Source: an uncultured Prevotellaceae bacterium
Lineage (GTDB): Bacteria; Bacteroidota; Bacteroidia; Bacteroidales; Bacteroidaceae
NCBI GenBank assembly: GCA_947305005.1
Contig: CAMZCM010000022.1
Coordinates: forward strand, 1-33,621
Length of the DNA: 33,621 nucleotides
Direction: 5' to 3'
The notes below the pieces were generated by a model, which was given only the letters and a program-made list of their open reading frames with translations, had not been told where the DNA came from and did not search any database. This document shows positions 16,523 to 25,196 of the stretch, one piece after another (position 1 is the stretch's first letter; every line of letters begins with the position of its first letter). The position numbers and the translations under genes are program-made.

Positions 16523-16561
16523 TTTCCCCTGCTACGTCCCGTGCTTTCCCCTGCTACGTCC
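16523..16561. repeat. 17-bp direct repeat at the ATPase 3' end
   Basis: TTTCCCCTGCTACGTCC occurs at 16523-16539 and again at 16545-16561, the second copy reaching the first base of the ATPase stop codon. The 101-base gap between the convergent genes shows no clear terminator hairpin. Confidence 0.7.
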
Positions 16562-19260
16562 TATTGTTTCTTCGATTGCTTCATCAACCGCACCAGTTCC
16601 CCAAAGAGCAAGATGGGCGAAGTGACAAGGAAGATGAGGAGCCAGTCGCGCAGAGAGAGGGGCACGACATTGAACATCTGGCCACCCAACTCCACGATGA
16701 AGATTTGTCCGAAGAAGATGAGACTGGCAATAAACACGAACTCACGACAATGGCTGAGATGAAAGGCACTCTTCCCCGTGAGGAAAGCACGGGCATTGAA
16801 GAGGTTCCAGAACTGCAACATCACAAAGGTGGTGAAGAACAGGCTCTGCTCGCGAGGTGTAAGGCCATCTCTTTCAAAATACCACAGCAGGGCTGTCATC
16901 AGCACAAAAAACAAGCCGCCAACCCAAAGGATAAACTGCCACATGGGCGTAGAGATGATGAACTTACGTCGTTCACGCGGACGTTCACGCATCACAGATT
17001 CCGTTGGCGGCAGCGAGGCCAGAGCCATTGCGGCAAAAGTGTCCATGATGAGGTTCACCCATAGCATCTGCGTCACGGTCAGCGGAGCCGCAGTATCCAT
17101 GAAAGCACCTGCCAAAACCGTAAGGCAGGCACAGACATTGACGGTCATCTGAAAGAGGATAAAGCGCTGGATATTGCGATAGAGCGAACGCCCCCACATC
17201 ACGGCTCTACCAATACTGGCAAAGGAGTTGTCAATGATGGTGATATCAGAGGCTTCCTTAGCAACCGCAGTACCATCACCCATAGACAATCCCACATGAG
17301 CTGCTTTCAAGGCTGGTGCATCATTGGTGCCATCGCCAGTAACCGCCACTACCTCGCCACAAGCCTGCAGAGCTTGCACCAGACGTTGCTTATCCATCGG
17401 ACGGGCACGGGCGATAATCACAATATCCCGAACCTTCGCACGCAGTTCTTCATCAGACATCGCTGCCACTTCGGGACCGGTTACTATCCATTTTTCACTT
17501 TTCACTCTTTCACTTTTCACTCTTTCACTTTTCACTCCTACCAGTCCTATCTGTCTTGCAATCTCGGCAGCGGTAGCAGGCGTATCTCCTGTGACAATCT
17601 TGACGCTAATACCAGCTGTAAGGCATTCACGGACAGCAGCGGGAACATCATTGCGAACAGGATCGGCAATGGCCACGAGAGCATCTAAATGAAAAGAGAG
17701 AAGTGAAAAGTGAGAAGTGAAAAGTGCTTCGCTACAGGAAACGACAGGAGGGGGAACTTCGGCATGAGCAAGAGCGAGAGTGCGCAAGCCACGCTGTTGC
17801 CAACTTTGAAGGAGAGAAGTGAGCTCCTCTGTATTCTTTAATCCATAATCCTTAATCTTTAATCCATAATCCTTAATCCCTACTCCGCACATCTCCATCA
17901 CAATCTCAGGTGCACCTTTAATATATAAGGTATCATCCACACGGGTAGCCATATACTTCCGCTCAGTCGTAAACGGAATCTCTTCTGTGATATGAGCTGC
18001 CGCACGCAAAGCGACATAATCCATACCTTGCTCGCGCAACCATAGGAGAAGAGCGCCTTCGGTGGGGTTACCCAACACTTTGTCGCTATCTAATGACGCA
18101 GTGCTATTGATGGCGATATTCTGTTTGATATCTTCCATCTCACCTCTGACATCTTTCATCTCCACCACCCGCATCTGGTTCTGCGTGAGCGTACCTGTCT
18201 TATCAGTGCAGATGACAGTAGTGGCACCCATGGTCTCGCAGGCGTGCATACGTCGTACAAGATTATTTGTCTTTAACATCCGTCGCATGGAATAAGCCAA
18301 TGAAAGAGTGACTGCCATCGGAAGACCTTCAGGAACAGCTACCACTATAAGGGTGACAGCCAACATGACGGATTGCAGGAAGTATGCGAGGAAAGAATAA
18401 GTTGAGAGTTGAAAGCTGAAAGTTGAGAGTTCATAGCCCAATGACGTGAGTGTCTCAGGCGAGGCTGTCACGAACCACATAACAATGCGACCGACAACCA
18501 CCAGGGTCGCGACAGCATAACTGGCACGTGAGATGAGCAGACCTAAACGGTCGAGTTGCTCATTCAAAGGTGTACGGACAGAAGAGTCTATCTGCGTCTC
18601 GATGAACACATGTCCGCTCTCTGTGGCATCGCCTACAGCCGTCACGCGCATCAGACCATGTCCTTCAAGGAGCTTAGTGCCACGCAGGACGGTGTTCGTA
18701 GGAAAAGTGGCATCTGGATCCTGTTCCTCTTGAAGTATGCTCTTCGTACAGACAGGCTCACCCGTCAATGTAGATTCATCCACTTGCATCTGAACGGCCT
18801 CCAGCAACTGACCATCAGCACATATCTCATCGCCCGTAGAAAGTAATATCAAGTCACCCACCACAATCTCACTGCGCGAAACCTGTGTCTCACGTCCATC
18901 ACGAATCACACGAACAGGTTCATGGTCATTCTGTTGATTCAACAATGAGAACTCGCGATCCGCCTGCCACTCAAACCAGAAAGCAAGACCAGTAGCCAAG
19001 AGGATAGCAATGATGATACCTACAGGCTCGAAAAAAGCAGTGGCACCTGCCTGCAAGCCAAAATATTCATAGAAAGAAATGCCGACAGACAGTACAGCTG
19101 CCACCAACAGGATGATGATAAGGGGATCTGTAAACTTTTCGACGAACTTGTGCCACCAAGGAGTACGTTCACGAGGGGTAATGACATTCATCCCATGCGC
19201 TTTGCGACTTTCTAAAACCTCAGCCGCTGTCAGTCCTTTCATAAATACTTCTTTTTCCAT
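16561..19260 (-). CDS. P-type Ca2+-transporting ATPase with four in-frame low-complexity insertions
   Basis: P2-type (SERCA/PMCA-like) cation pump of the inner membrane. 899 residues. Key motifs: ESTLTGEP (162-169, actuator), PEGLP (310-314, ion-binding helix 4), CTDKTGTLTQN (351-361; D353 is phosphorylated), TGDGTNDAPALKAAH (641-655, hinge), and a C-terminal helical domain to about 890. Four stretches do not fit the family: about 276-292 (before helix 4), 461-475 and 509-523 (nucleotide domain), and 576-590 (after ARQIGLVG, reading VKSERVKSERVKSEK). Each is the translation of an AT-rich simple repeat. A -7 box at 19269-19276 puts transcription near 19265, so M7 (19242) may be the real start, giving a 23-base leader. 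Confidence 0.88.
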   Translation of the reverse strand: MEKEVFMKGLTAAEVLESRKAHGMNVITPRERTPWWHKFVEKFTDPLIIILLVAAVLSVGISFYEYFGLQAGATAFFEPVGIIIAILLATGLAFWFEWQADREFSLLNQQNDHEPVRVIRDGRETQVSRSEIVVGDLILLSTGDEICADGQLLEAVQMQVDESTLTGEPVCTKSILQEEQDPDATFPTNTVLRGTKLLEGHGLMRVTAVGDATESGHVFIETQIDSSVRTPLNEQLDRLGLLISRASYAVATLVVVGRIVMWFVTASPETLTSLGYELSTFSFQLSTYSFLAYFLQSVMLAVTLIVVAVPEGLPMAVTLSLAYSMRRMLKTNNLVRRMHACETMGATTVICTDKTGTLTQNQMRVVEMKDVRGEMEDIKQNIAINSTASLDSDKVLGNPTEGALLLWLREQGMDYVALRAAAHITEEIPFTTERKYMATRVDDTLYIKGAPEIVMEMCGVGIKDYGLKIKDYGLKNTEELTSLLQSWQQRGLRTLALAHAEVPPPVVSCSEALFTSHFSLLSFHLDALVAIADPVRNDVPAAVRECLTAGISVKIVTGDTPATAAEIARQIGLVGVKSERVKSERVKSEKWIVTGPEVAAMSDEELRAKVRDIVIIARARPMDKQRLVQALQACGEVVAVTGDGTNDAPALKAAHVGLSMGDGTAVAKEASDITIIDNSFASIGRAVMWGRSLYRNIQRFILFQMTVNVCACLTVLAGAFMDTAAPLTVTQMLWVNLIMDTFAAMALASLPPTESVMRERPRERRKFIISTPMWQFILWVGGLFFVLMTALLWYFERDGLTPREQSLFFTTFVMLQFWNLFNARAFLTGKSAFHLSHCREFVFIASLIFFGQIFIVELGGQMFNVVPLSLRDWLLIFLVTSPILLFGELVRLMKQSKKQ
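17491..17535. repeat. TTTTCACTCTTTCAC repeat inside the Ca2+ ATPase
   Basis: Three units of about 15 bases (TTTTCACTCTTTCAC on the + strand), read by the gene as VKSER VKSER VKSEK. Same family as 17692-17736 and 9008-9045. The frame is kept because the unit length is a multiple of three. Confidence 0.85.
17692..17736. repeat. GAAGTGAAAAGTGAGAAGTG repeat inside the Ca2+ ATPase
   Basis: Inverse orientation of the same simple-repeat family as 17491-17535, read as LFTSHFSLLSFH between EVPPPVVSCSEA and the conserved LDALVAIADPVR. Family members normally run almost directly from AEVPP to LDALVAI. Confidence 0.8.
17836..17880. repeat. AATCTTTAATCCATAATCC repeat inside the Ca2+ ATPase
   Basis: Two tandem units of about 21 bases, CTTTAATCCATAATCCTTAAT on the + strand, read as IKDYGLK IKDYGLK between PEIVMEMC and the following helix. 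A different repeat family from the TTTTCACT type. Confidence 0.8.
18385..18435. repeat. AGTTGAGAGTTGAAAG repeat inside the Ca2+ ATPase
   Basis: Third simple-repeat family, AGTTGAGAGTTGAAAGCTGA on the + strand, read as ELSTFSFQLSTYSF just before the transmembrane segment leading to PEGLP. The added residues are hydrophobic and aromatic, so they could extend a loop or a helix end. Confidence 0.78.
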
Positions 19261-19268
19261 AGGCCGTG

Positions 19269-19276
19269 CAAAGGTA
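19269..19276 (-). promoter_or_regulatory. -7 element for the Ca2+ ATPase gene
   Basis: TACCTTTG on the minus strand followed by C. No exact TTTG at the -33 position. Divergent from the promoter at 19341-19348. Confidence 0.6.
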
Positions 19277-19340
19277 AGTTTTTTCAGGGAAACGAAAAAA
19301 ATAATACACCTGCAAATATGAATGAGAGCAGTTTTTTTCT

Positions 19341-19348
19341 TACCTTTG
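19341..19348 (+). promoter_or_regulatory. -7 element for the zinc-hook coiled-coil gene
   Basis: TACCTTTG on the + strand; predicted start near 19352. This excludes the ATG at 19322 and favours 19370 or 19379. Confidence 0.6.
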
Positions 19349-19369
19349 TCACCGATTTATAACAATGGA

Positions 19370-21958
19370 ATGAGCAATATGACCGAAAATATATCAAATG
19401 CCAGCATACTTGAACGTCCCTTAGACGATATCACTTTGCAAAGGATATATGAGAGCCGACGATTGTGCCTAACAAAATTGGATAACATTAAAGAATCCCT
19501 GACAAGGGTTAACAGGCAGAAAGAACGGTTACATAAGTTCTTTTCCATCCATGCTGAACTCAACCAGCAACTGGAGCATCTCTACCAGCTAAATAAACAA
19601 CAAGCTTCGCTCTTGAACGATCAACATGAGTTAGAACGCTTTGAGGAGTTCGAACCCGTAAGTGGACGCTTCCAACGCATCCAGACCCTCACCCAAAGTG
19701 TTGCCCATGCACGCCAACGCCAGAAGGCATTGAGCTCGGAAATTGACGAAGCTGGACAACGGGCGGATAACGCTGAGCAGAAGATGATTATGGAGGTCAG
19801 AAACACAAACGAAGCGGAACAAGCATTGACTGCCGCAGTGACAACGATGACTGAGGTGGAACGGATGACAGCAGTAGTGAATGAGCTTGAGCAACAATTA
19901 AATAATCATGAAAAAGAGTTGCATCTGCTGAATGAACGTTACGAAATGCTGCAGAAAGAAAACAACGAGAAAATCGTGTCTGTAGGACAACTGCAAGCAG
20001 AGCTGACAGAGTTACGCCAGAAACAACAAGTGCTGGAGAATCACAAGCAAATGCTGGTGCGAAGCGAAGCGATTCTCATCATGCTAGATAATTTCATGGT
20101 TGTCAGTGATCAGCGCGATGCCATTTACCGTCGATTGAACCAAGCTATCAGCGAACAGAATGAACGCGATGAACAACTCAGTCGCTTATTCAAAGAATAT
20201 CAGAAACTCCAAGATAAACTGAAGTCCAAAGAAGAAGAGGTTGAAGGACACCGAAACAGCATCAAGGGGCACGACAGCTACGCCTTGCAGCGAAGAGCAC
20301 TGGAACTCCGTAGCCGCAAGCTGATGCTGGAGACGGCACTTTCTCTCTGGAAGAGTATCGCTACTGGTTTTGACTTAATAGAACATAAGGAAGAGGCGCT
20401 TACACAATTGCGACTTCACGCCGAACACCTTCAACACGATATCGATAGTTTGGAAGCAGATATACGCGCCATCAACAAACAACTGGAACAGAAGCAGTAT
20501 TTTCTCACTCTCTCCAAAAGCCAGAATGTCATAGAGCTACGTAGTGATTTGGTCGAAGGCACACCCTGCACCGTATGCGGCGCTTCACACCATCCTTGGC
20601 AAGGCGAAAGCATCACGGAGCAAAACATGCTGATAGCCTCTCTAAAAGCGGATTACGAAGAGCTTTTGTTTGAAAAAAACGGGAAGCAACAAAGCTTGGA
20701 AGAACTGCTGAAAGACCTTACGGCCACTCAAACGCGGCTAAATATGGAAGCAGAACATTTGGATGATATCCGCACCCGACAGCGGGACGACATCAAAGAA
20801 TGGCAGAATTTCAACCATCTCGACCACTCCCTGACAGACTGTTCACCCTCTACGAACAGGGAAGCCCGAACCACTCTCATCAAGTTGCTTATCGAGAAGA
20901 TGACGGTAGATGCAGACTATGCCGAGAAAGAGCTCAATGCCTTCACTTATCACCTCGATGCCATCGCCACAATTGACAAGGATATACAGAAACTACAGCA
21001 GCAAACCGCAGAGTTATCCATCCAACTCAATGAAGCCAATACCGCTTGTCAAGTAATGGCCGGCCAGGTGGAACGGCTCAAAAAGCGCCTACAGACTGCG
21101 ACCCAGAACTACAGCCGTCATTATGAGAGCTTAGAACAGAGTATCACCTTTCACGACTGGTTTGATTTATGGAAGACCTCTCCGGAAAGCATCAAATTAC
21201 GCATCCAACAGATGCGTGAGCAGTGGGATAACGTGGTGGAAAATTTGGAAGAACACGAGGTTCAAATAATGCTCCATCAGAAACAAGGAGAACTCTACCA
21301 ACGCGCCATTAAACAAACCACGATGGACATCACAACATGTGAGGGAAAGATCAACAGCATTCAAGAGAAAATTGATAAAACAAACAGTGCCGTAGAAAAG
21401 ATTCTGCCCAACCACGATGGAAATAGCCATTATACTCTTGCCCGTCAACGACTGGACAAACAAAAAGAACAACAGATGCTGGCCGAAAAGAGTTTTCATG
21501 ACCTACAGCACTCATTAATCGCCCTACAGGCAGAGCGCGGGAATCTGGAAGTGAGCATCTTAGAGATGGAACAACGTATCACTTCTGAGAAAAATGAGTT
21601 GGATTTATGGATGCGCAAATATAATGCTACACATCCACCCGTACAAATGGCAGAATTGGAGCGCATCCTCGCCGATGACAAAGAATGGACGACGATTCGT
21701 CAATCAGTACGCGATATTCAAGTTGACATTGCCACTACTCAGAACCGAGTTGATTATTTACGATCACAGATTATTTCCTTACAAGCTGAGGGCATACGCG
21801 CAGCCTCCGAAGACAGAGATGCAGAACAACTCGCCATTCAAGAGCAGCTCAATGAGTTGGAGCAGGAACAACGAAAAGCATTGATGCAATTGGCTCAATA
21901 TGACCTGAAACTCTCTATTCATGAACAAGCCATGAAACAATCTCTTAATTATTCGTAA
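19370..21958 (+). CDS. SbcC/Rad50-like coiled-coil protein with zinc hook but no ATPase head
   Basis: 862 residues from MSNMTENISN (an ATG 9 bases later is equally possible). Nearly the whole protein is heptad-like coiled coil. Near the middle (C400, C403) lies GTPCTVCGASHHPW, which matches the CPxCG..HP zinc hook of SbcC and Rad50. Long helices on each side would pack antiparallel and place both ends together. I find no Walker A, no LSGGQ-type signature and no Walker B anywhere, so the ATPase halves that SbcC has at both ends are absent. No sbcD-like nuclease gene is nearby. It could be a structural or tethering protein dimerising through zinc, a partner of a separate ATPase, or a decayed SbcC; the intact 2.6-kb frame argues against decay. 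Confidence 0.75.
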   Translation: MSNMTENISNASILERPLDDITLQRIYESRRLCLTKLDNIKESLTRVNRQKERLHKFFSIHAELNQQLEHLYQLNKQQASLLNDQHELERFEEFEPVSGRFQRIQTLTQSVAHARQRQKALSSEIDEAGQRADNAEQKMIMEVRNTNEAEQALTAAVTTMTEVERMTAVVNELEQQLNNHEKELHLLNERYEMLQKENNEKIVSVGQLQAELTELRQKQQVLENHKQMLVRSEAILIMLDNFMVVSDQRDAIYRRLNQAISEQNERDEQLSRLFKEYQKLQDKLKSKEEEVEGHRNSIKGHDSYALQRRALELRSRKLMLETALSLWKSIATGFDLIEHKEEALTQLRLHAEHLQHDIDSLEADIRAINKQLEQKQYFLTLSKSQNVIELRSDLVEGTPCTVCGASHHPWQGESITEQNMLIASLKADYEELLFEKNGKQQSLEELLKDLTATQTRLNMEAEHLDDIRTRQRDDIKEWQNFNHLDHSLTDCSPSTNREARTTLIKLLIEKMTVDADYAEKELNAFTYHLDAIATIDKDIQKLQQQTAELSIQLNEANTACQVMAGQVERLKKRLQTATQNYSRHYESLEQSITFHDWFDLWKTSPESIKLRIQQMREQWDNVVENLEEHEVQIMLHQKQGELYQRAIKQTTMDITTCEGKINSIQEKIDKTNSAVEKILPNHDGNSHYTLARQRLDKQKEQQMLAEKSFHDLQHSLIALQAERGNLEVSILEMEQRITSEKNELDLWMRKYNATHPPVQMAELERILADDKEWTTIRQSVRDIQVDIATTQNRVDYLRSQIISLQAEGIRAASEDRDAEQLAIQEQLNELEQEQRKALMQLAQYDLKLSIHEQAMKQSLNYS

Positions 21959-21985
21959 AAATTTCTTGTTCTCACTTTTTCTTTC

Positions 21986-21993
21986 TACTTTTG
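21986..21993 (+). promoter_or_regulatory. -7 element upstream of the HTH gene
   Basis: TACTTTTG followed by C, with a TTG 17 bases upstream (21966-21968). Transcription near 21997 leads to the ATG at 22042. Confidence 0.65.
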
Positions 21994-22041
21994 CAACGTT
22001 TTGTCAGAAAACAGAACATATTCAATTCAACACACACTATT

Positions 22042-22485
22042 ATGTCAAAGTACAACATCCACGAAAAGAAAGAGAAACCAGCTGTTTACCGGACAGCCGT
22101 CAAACCGGAAGTGATTGATGAAATATACGAGCAGATTCTAAGGAAAATGATTGTCGAGAAGAAATACCGCGATCCAGGATACACCGCTCAACAATTGGCT
22201 AAGGAAATCAACACCAATACACGTTATATCAGTGCTGCCGTTAGCCTTCGATTCCAATCAAATTTCTCATCACTAATAGCAGGCTATCGCGTCAGAGAAG
22301 CGATAGCCATGATGACCGACAAACGTAACAAGAACCTGACAATGGCATACATTGCCAAAGCTTGTGGCTTTGCCAACAGACAGTCGTTCTATGCCGCATT
22401 TTTCCGCCTACATGCTAAATCACCCAAGCAGTATCAGGATGAATTCTTCGCTAAAATAGGACTATCTACGCGTAACAAAAAATGA
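22042..22485 (+). CDS. Stand-alone AraC-type helix-turn-helix protein
   Basis: 147 residues from MSKYNIHEKK; the longer frame from 21991 begins inside the promoter box. After a charged N-terminus, residues about 30-140 form an AraC-family DNA-binding domain with two HTH units: YTAQQLAKEINTNTRYISAAV, and MAYIAKACGFANRQSFYAAF with SPKQYQ after it. There is no sensor or ligand-binding domain, so control must come from abundance, a partner, or nothing. Its stop overlaps the start of the peptidase gene (ATGA, 22482-22485), so the two are translationally coupled. Targets unknown; self-regulation is possible. Confidence 0.85.
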   Translation: MSKYNIHEKKEKPAVYRTAVKPEVIDEIYEQILRKMIVEKKYRDPGYTAQQLAKEINTNTRYISAAVSLRFQSNFSSLIAGYRVREAIAMMTDKRNKNLTMAYIAKACGFANRQSFYAAFFRLHAKSPKQYQDEFFAKIGLSTRNKK

Positions 22486-24545
22486 ATATTAAACATTATT
22501 TACTCGTTATGAGCGTATCATTATCGGCCCTTTCTGCTCAGGCAGGGGCCGACACTTTTCTTTACAACGATGAGCGTTTTGCGGATTTGCAGATGCTCCG
22601 TTACCAGGTACATGGATTTGACCAGCTCTCACTCCGTCAGAAAGAACTTATCTATTATCTCTCTGAGGCTGCTCTCTGCGGAAGAGATATCTTATGGGAT
22701 CAGAACGGACGTTACAACCTCCGTATCCGCCAGCTCTTAGAAACTATTTATACAGACTACAAAGGTAATCGCAAGAGCAAGGACTTTCAAGCTTTCGTGA
22801 CATATTTAAAACGCGTATGGTTCTCCAATGGTATTCATCATCATTATGGCTGCGAGAAATTCCAACCCGGTTTCTCCGAGGACTTCCTGCGGAAAGCGAT
22901 CAAAAGCATTGATCCTGCCAAGATTCCTTTTGACACAGAAGAACTCTTCCCGGTCATCTTCGACCCCAAGGTGATGCCGAAGCGGACCAATCAGGCCGAC
23001 GGCGAGGACCTCGTGCAGACTTCTGCCGCCAACTACTATGGTGCGGGTGTCACGCAAGCTGAAGCCGAGGATTTTTATCTAAAAATGAAAGAAGCTGCGC
23101 CTGATCCTGCCCACCCAGTCATGTTCGGCATGAACAGCCGTCTAATCAAGGAAAATGGGGAGCTGAAAGAAAAGGTGTGGCGTAGTGGCGGACTCTACGG
23201 TGCTGCGATTGACCGCATCATCTACTGGTTACAGAAAGCCAAGACAGTAGCGGAGAATGCCAAACAGGCAGCTGTCCTTGACAAGCTTATTGAATATTAC
23301 CAAACAGGAGACCTCCACACCTTTGACGCCTACACGATTCTGTGGGTACAGGAGACAGCAGGAATAGTGGATTTCACCAACGGCTTCACAGAGAGTTATG
23401 GAGACCCGCTGGGCATGAAAGCCAGTTGGGAAGGTTTTGCCAACTTCAAGGATATGGCTGCTACCGAGCGTACTAAGAAGCTATCAAACAACGCACAGTG
23501 GTTCGAGGACCACTCGCCCGTAGATTCTCGCTTCAAAAAAGAGAACTGCAAAGGCATCACTGCCAAAGTCATCGTAGCAGCCATCCTCGGCGGCGACCTC
23601 TACCCCAGCACAGCCATCGGCATCAACCTGCCCAACAGCAACTGGGTACGTGCAGAACATGGCTCCAAGAGCGTCACCATCGGCAACCTGACCGATGCAT
23701 ATAATAAAGCTGCCCATGGTAACGGTTTCCAAGAGGAATTTGTCATCGATGAACAGACACGCCAGCTCATTGATAAATATGGTGATGTCTGTGATGATCT
23801 CCACACAGATCTTCACGAATGTCTTGGACATGGCTCCGGAAAGTTACTCCCGGGCGTTGACGCTGACTCACTGAAAGCCTATGGTAGCGCCATTGAGGAA
23901 GCGCGTGCCGACCTCTTCGGCCTCTACTATATCGCCGACCCCAAACTCATAGAGCTTGGTCTTACGCCCGATGCTGAAGCTTACAAGAGTCAATATTATA
24001 CGTATATGATGAATGGTCTGATGACACAACTCGTGCGAATCGAACCAGGCAATGATATTGAAGAGGCTCATATGCGCAACCGTGCCCTTATTGCCCATTG
24101 GGTGCTCAAACACGCAACAGCTGTTCCCAATGGCTCTGTTACGGTTCCCGAGGGCTCTCCCGAGGGTAAACCTGCTGTCGAGTTGGTGAAACGCGACGGT
24201 AAGACCTTTGTGCAAGTCAACAACTACCCTGCCCTACGCGCGCTCTTCGGACAACTCCTCGCTGAAATCCAGCGTATCAAGAGCGAAGGCGATTTCGAGG
24301 GTGCCCGCCGCTTGATAGAGACTTATGGCGTCAAAGTAGATGCAGAGTTGCATCGTGAGATTCTTTCTCGCTATCAAGCCTTGAACCTCGCGCCATATAA
24401 AGGCTTTATCAATCCTGAGTATATCGTAGAGCGCGATGCCAACGGTACCATCACGGACATCCGCGTTACCTACGGCGAAGCCTATGACCATCAGATGCTC
24501 CGCTATTCACGCGACTACAGAACACTGCCCTTCATCAATGAATAA
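22482..24545 (+). CDS. Dipeptidyl peptidase III family zinc metallopeptidase (M49), probably exported
   Basis: 687 residues. Releases dipeptides from peptide N-termini in characterised members. The zinc site is HECLGH (445-450, HExxxH form with one residue more than HExxH), plus EEARAD (472-477; E473 the likely third ligand), both as in M49. A signal peptide about 1-21 (LSALSAQAGA) suggests export to the periplasm, as in other Bacteroidetes DPP III proteins. The gene overlaps the HTH gene by 4 bases, and its end overlaps the AlkD-like gene by 8 bases, so all three form one operon from the promoter at 21986. Peptide scavenging fits a proteolytic gut lifestyle. Confidence 0.9.
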   Translation: MNIKHYLLVMSVSLSALSAQAGADTFLYNDERFADLQMLRYQVHGFDQLSLRQKELIYYLSEAALCGRDILWDQNGRYNLRIRQLLETIYTDYKGNRKSKDFQAFVTYLKRVWFSNGIHHHYGCEKFQPGFSEDFLRKAIKSIDPAKIPFDTEELFPVIFDPKVMPKRTNQADGEDLVQTSAANYYGAGVTQAEAEDFYLKMKEAAPDPAHPVMFGMNSRLIKENGELKEKVWRSGGLYGAAIDRIIYWLQKAKTVAENAKQAAVLDKLIEYYQTGDLHTFDAYTILWVQETAGIVDFTNGFTESYGDPLGMKASWEGFANFKDMAATERTKKLSNNAQWFEDHSPVDSRFKKENCKGITAKVIVAAILGGDLYPSTAIGINLPNSNWVRAEHGSKSVTIGNLTDAYNKAAHGNGFQEEFVIDEQTRQLIDKYGDVCDDLHTDLHECLGHGSGKLLPGVDADSLKAYGSAIEEARADLFGLYYIADPKLIELGLTPDAEAYKSQYYTYMMNGLMTQLVRIEPGNDIEEAHMRNRALIAHWVLKHATAVPNGSVTVPEGSPEGKPAVELVKRDGKTFVQVNNYPALRALFGQLLAEIQRIKSEGDFEGARRLIETYGVKVDAELHREILSRYQALNLAPYKGFINPEYIVERDANGTITDIRVTYGEAYDHQMLRYSRDYRTLPFINE

Positions 24546-25143
24546 CGAACCTTTAACTCTCATCAAGGCTGACTTGCGCGCAGCCATGAACGGTATAGCC
24601 TCCAAAGCCATCAAGGACAGCGGTATGGGCTATAAGCTCGTCTATGGCGTGGAGTTGCCCCGTCTGAGAGAGATGGCAGCCGACTATGAGCCCGACCATC
24701 GTCTGGCTCAGGCGTTGTGGCAGGAGAATATCCGTGAGTATAAGATGTTGGCTATTCTCCTGTATCCGCGTGAGGAGTTTGATTGGGACATCGCTGATAT
24801 CTGGCTGGCGGACCTTCCCATGGAACAGGCGGAGATTGCCCAGCTACTCTGTATGGAACTCCTTTCCACCATCCCCGGAGCAGCCGAACATGCCTTCTAC
24901 GGCATGGCTGACGAACGTCCCATGTACCAACTCTGCGGCTTCCTCATTCTCACTCGTTTGCTGATGCAAGGAGCCGTGTTGGCCCCTGATGCAGAAGTGG
25001 AGTTTCTGGATCAGGCGACGTCTGCTCTGTCCACGACTGCCCTGCCTCTGAAAAAAGCGGTCACGCAAGCCTTGGTTCGTTTTGGCGAAAGTTCTGAGGA
25101 AGCGCAGCAGAAAGTCGATGGCATTCTAGCCGCTCATCTATAA
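24538..25143 (+). CDS. DNA alkylation repair (AlkD-like HEAT-repeat) protein
   Basis: 201 residues from MNNEPLTLIK; the longer frame from 24436 is only shadow sequence within the peptidase gene. All-helical HEAT-like repeats with the family's N-terminal GMGYKLVYGVELPRLREMA and the following QENIREYKMLAILL. Family members remove or recognise alkylated bases in DNA; the short Bacteroidetes forms are less well tested and activity cannot be confirmed from sequence. Start codon overlaps the end of the DPP III gene by 8 bases, indicating translational coupling. Confidence 0.82.
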   Translation: MNNEPLTLIKADLRAAMNGIASKAIKDSGMGYKLVYGVELPRLREMAADYEPDHRLAQALWQENIREYKMLAILLYPREEFDWDIADIWLADLPMEQAEIAQLLCMELLSTIPGAAEHAFYGMADERPMYQLCGFLILTRLLMQGAVLAPDAEVEFLDQATSALSTTALPLKKAVTQALVRFGESSEEAQQKVDGILAAHL

Positions 25144-25157
25144 ATTAACGAACATTC

Positions 25158-25189
25158 TTTGGTCATTCCCGCAAAAAGCACTAATTTTG
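25158..25189 (+). promoter_or_regulatory. Promoter of the fur-purA operon
   Basis: TTTG (25158-25161), 20-base spacer, TAATTTTG (25182-25189): a full Bacteroidetes promoter. Predicted start near 25193, only about 4 bases from the Fur start codon. Confidence 0.85.
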
Positions 25190-25196
25190 TCCCCAA

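Noticed and set aside
16460..16560. Terminator between the HAD and ATPase genes
   Set aside because: No stable stem with a T run was found; only a direct repeat is present.
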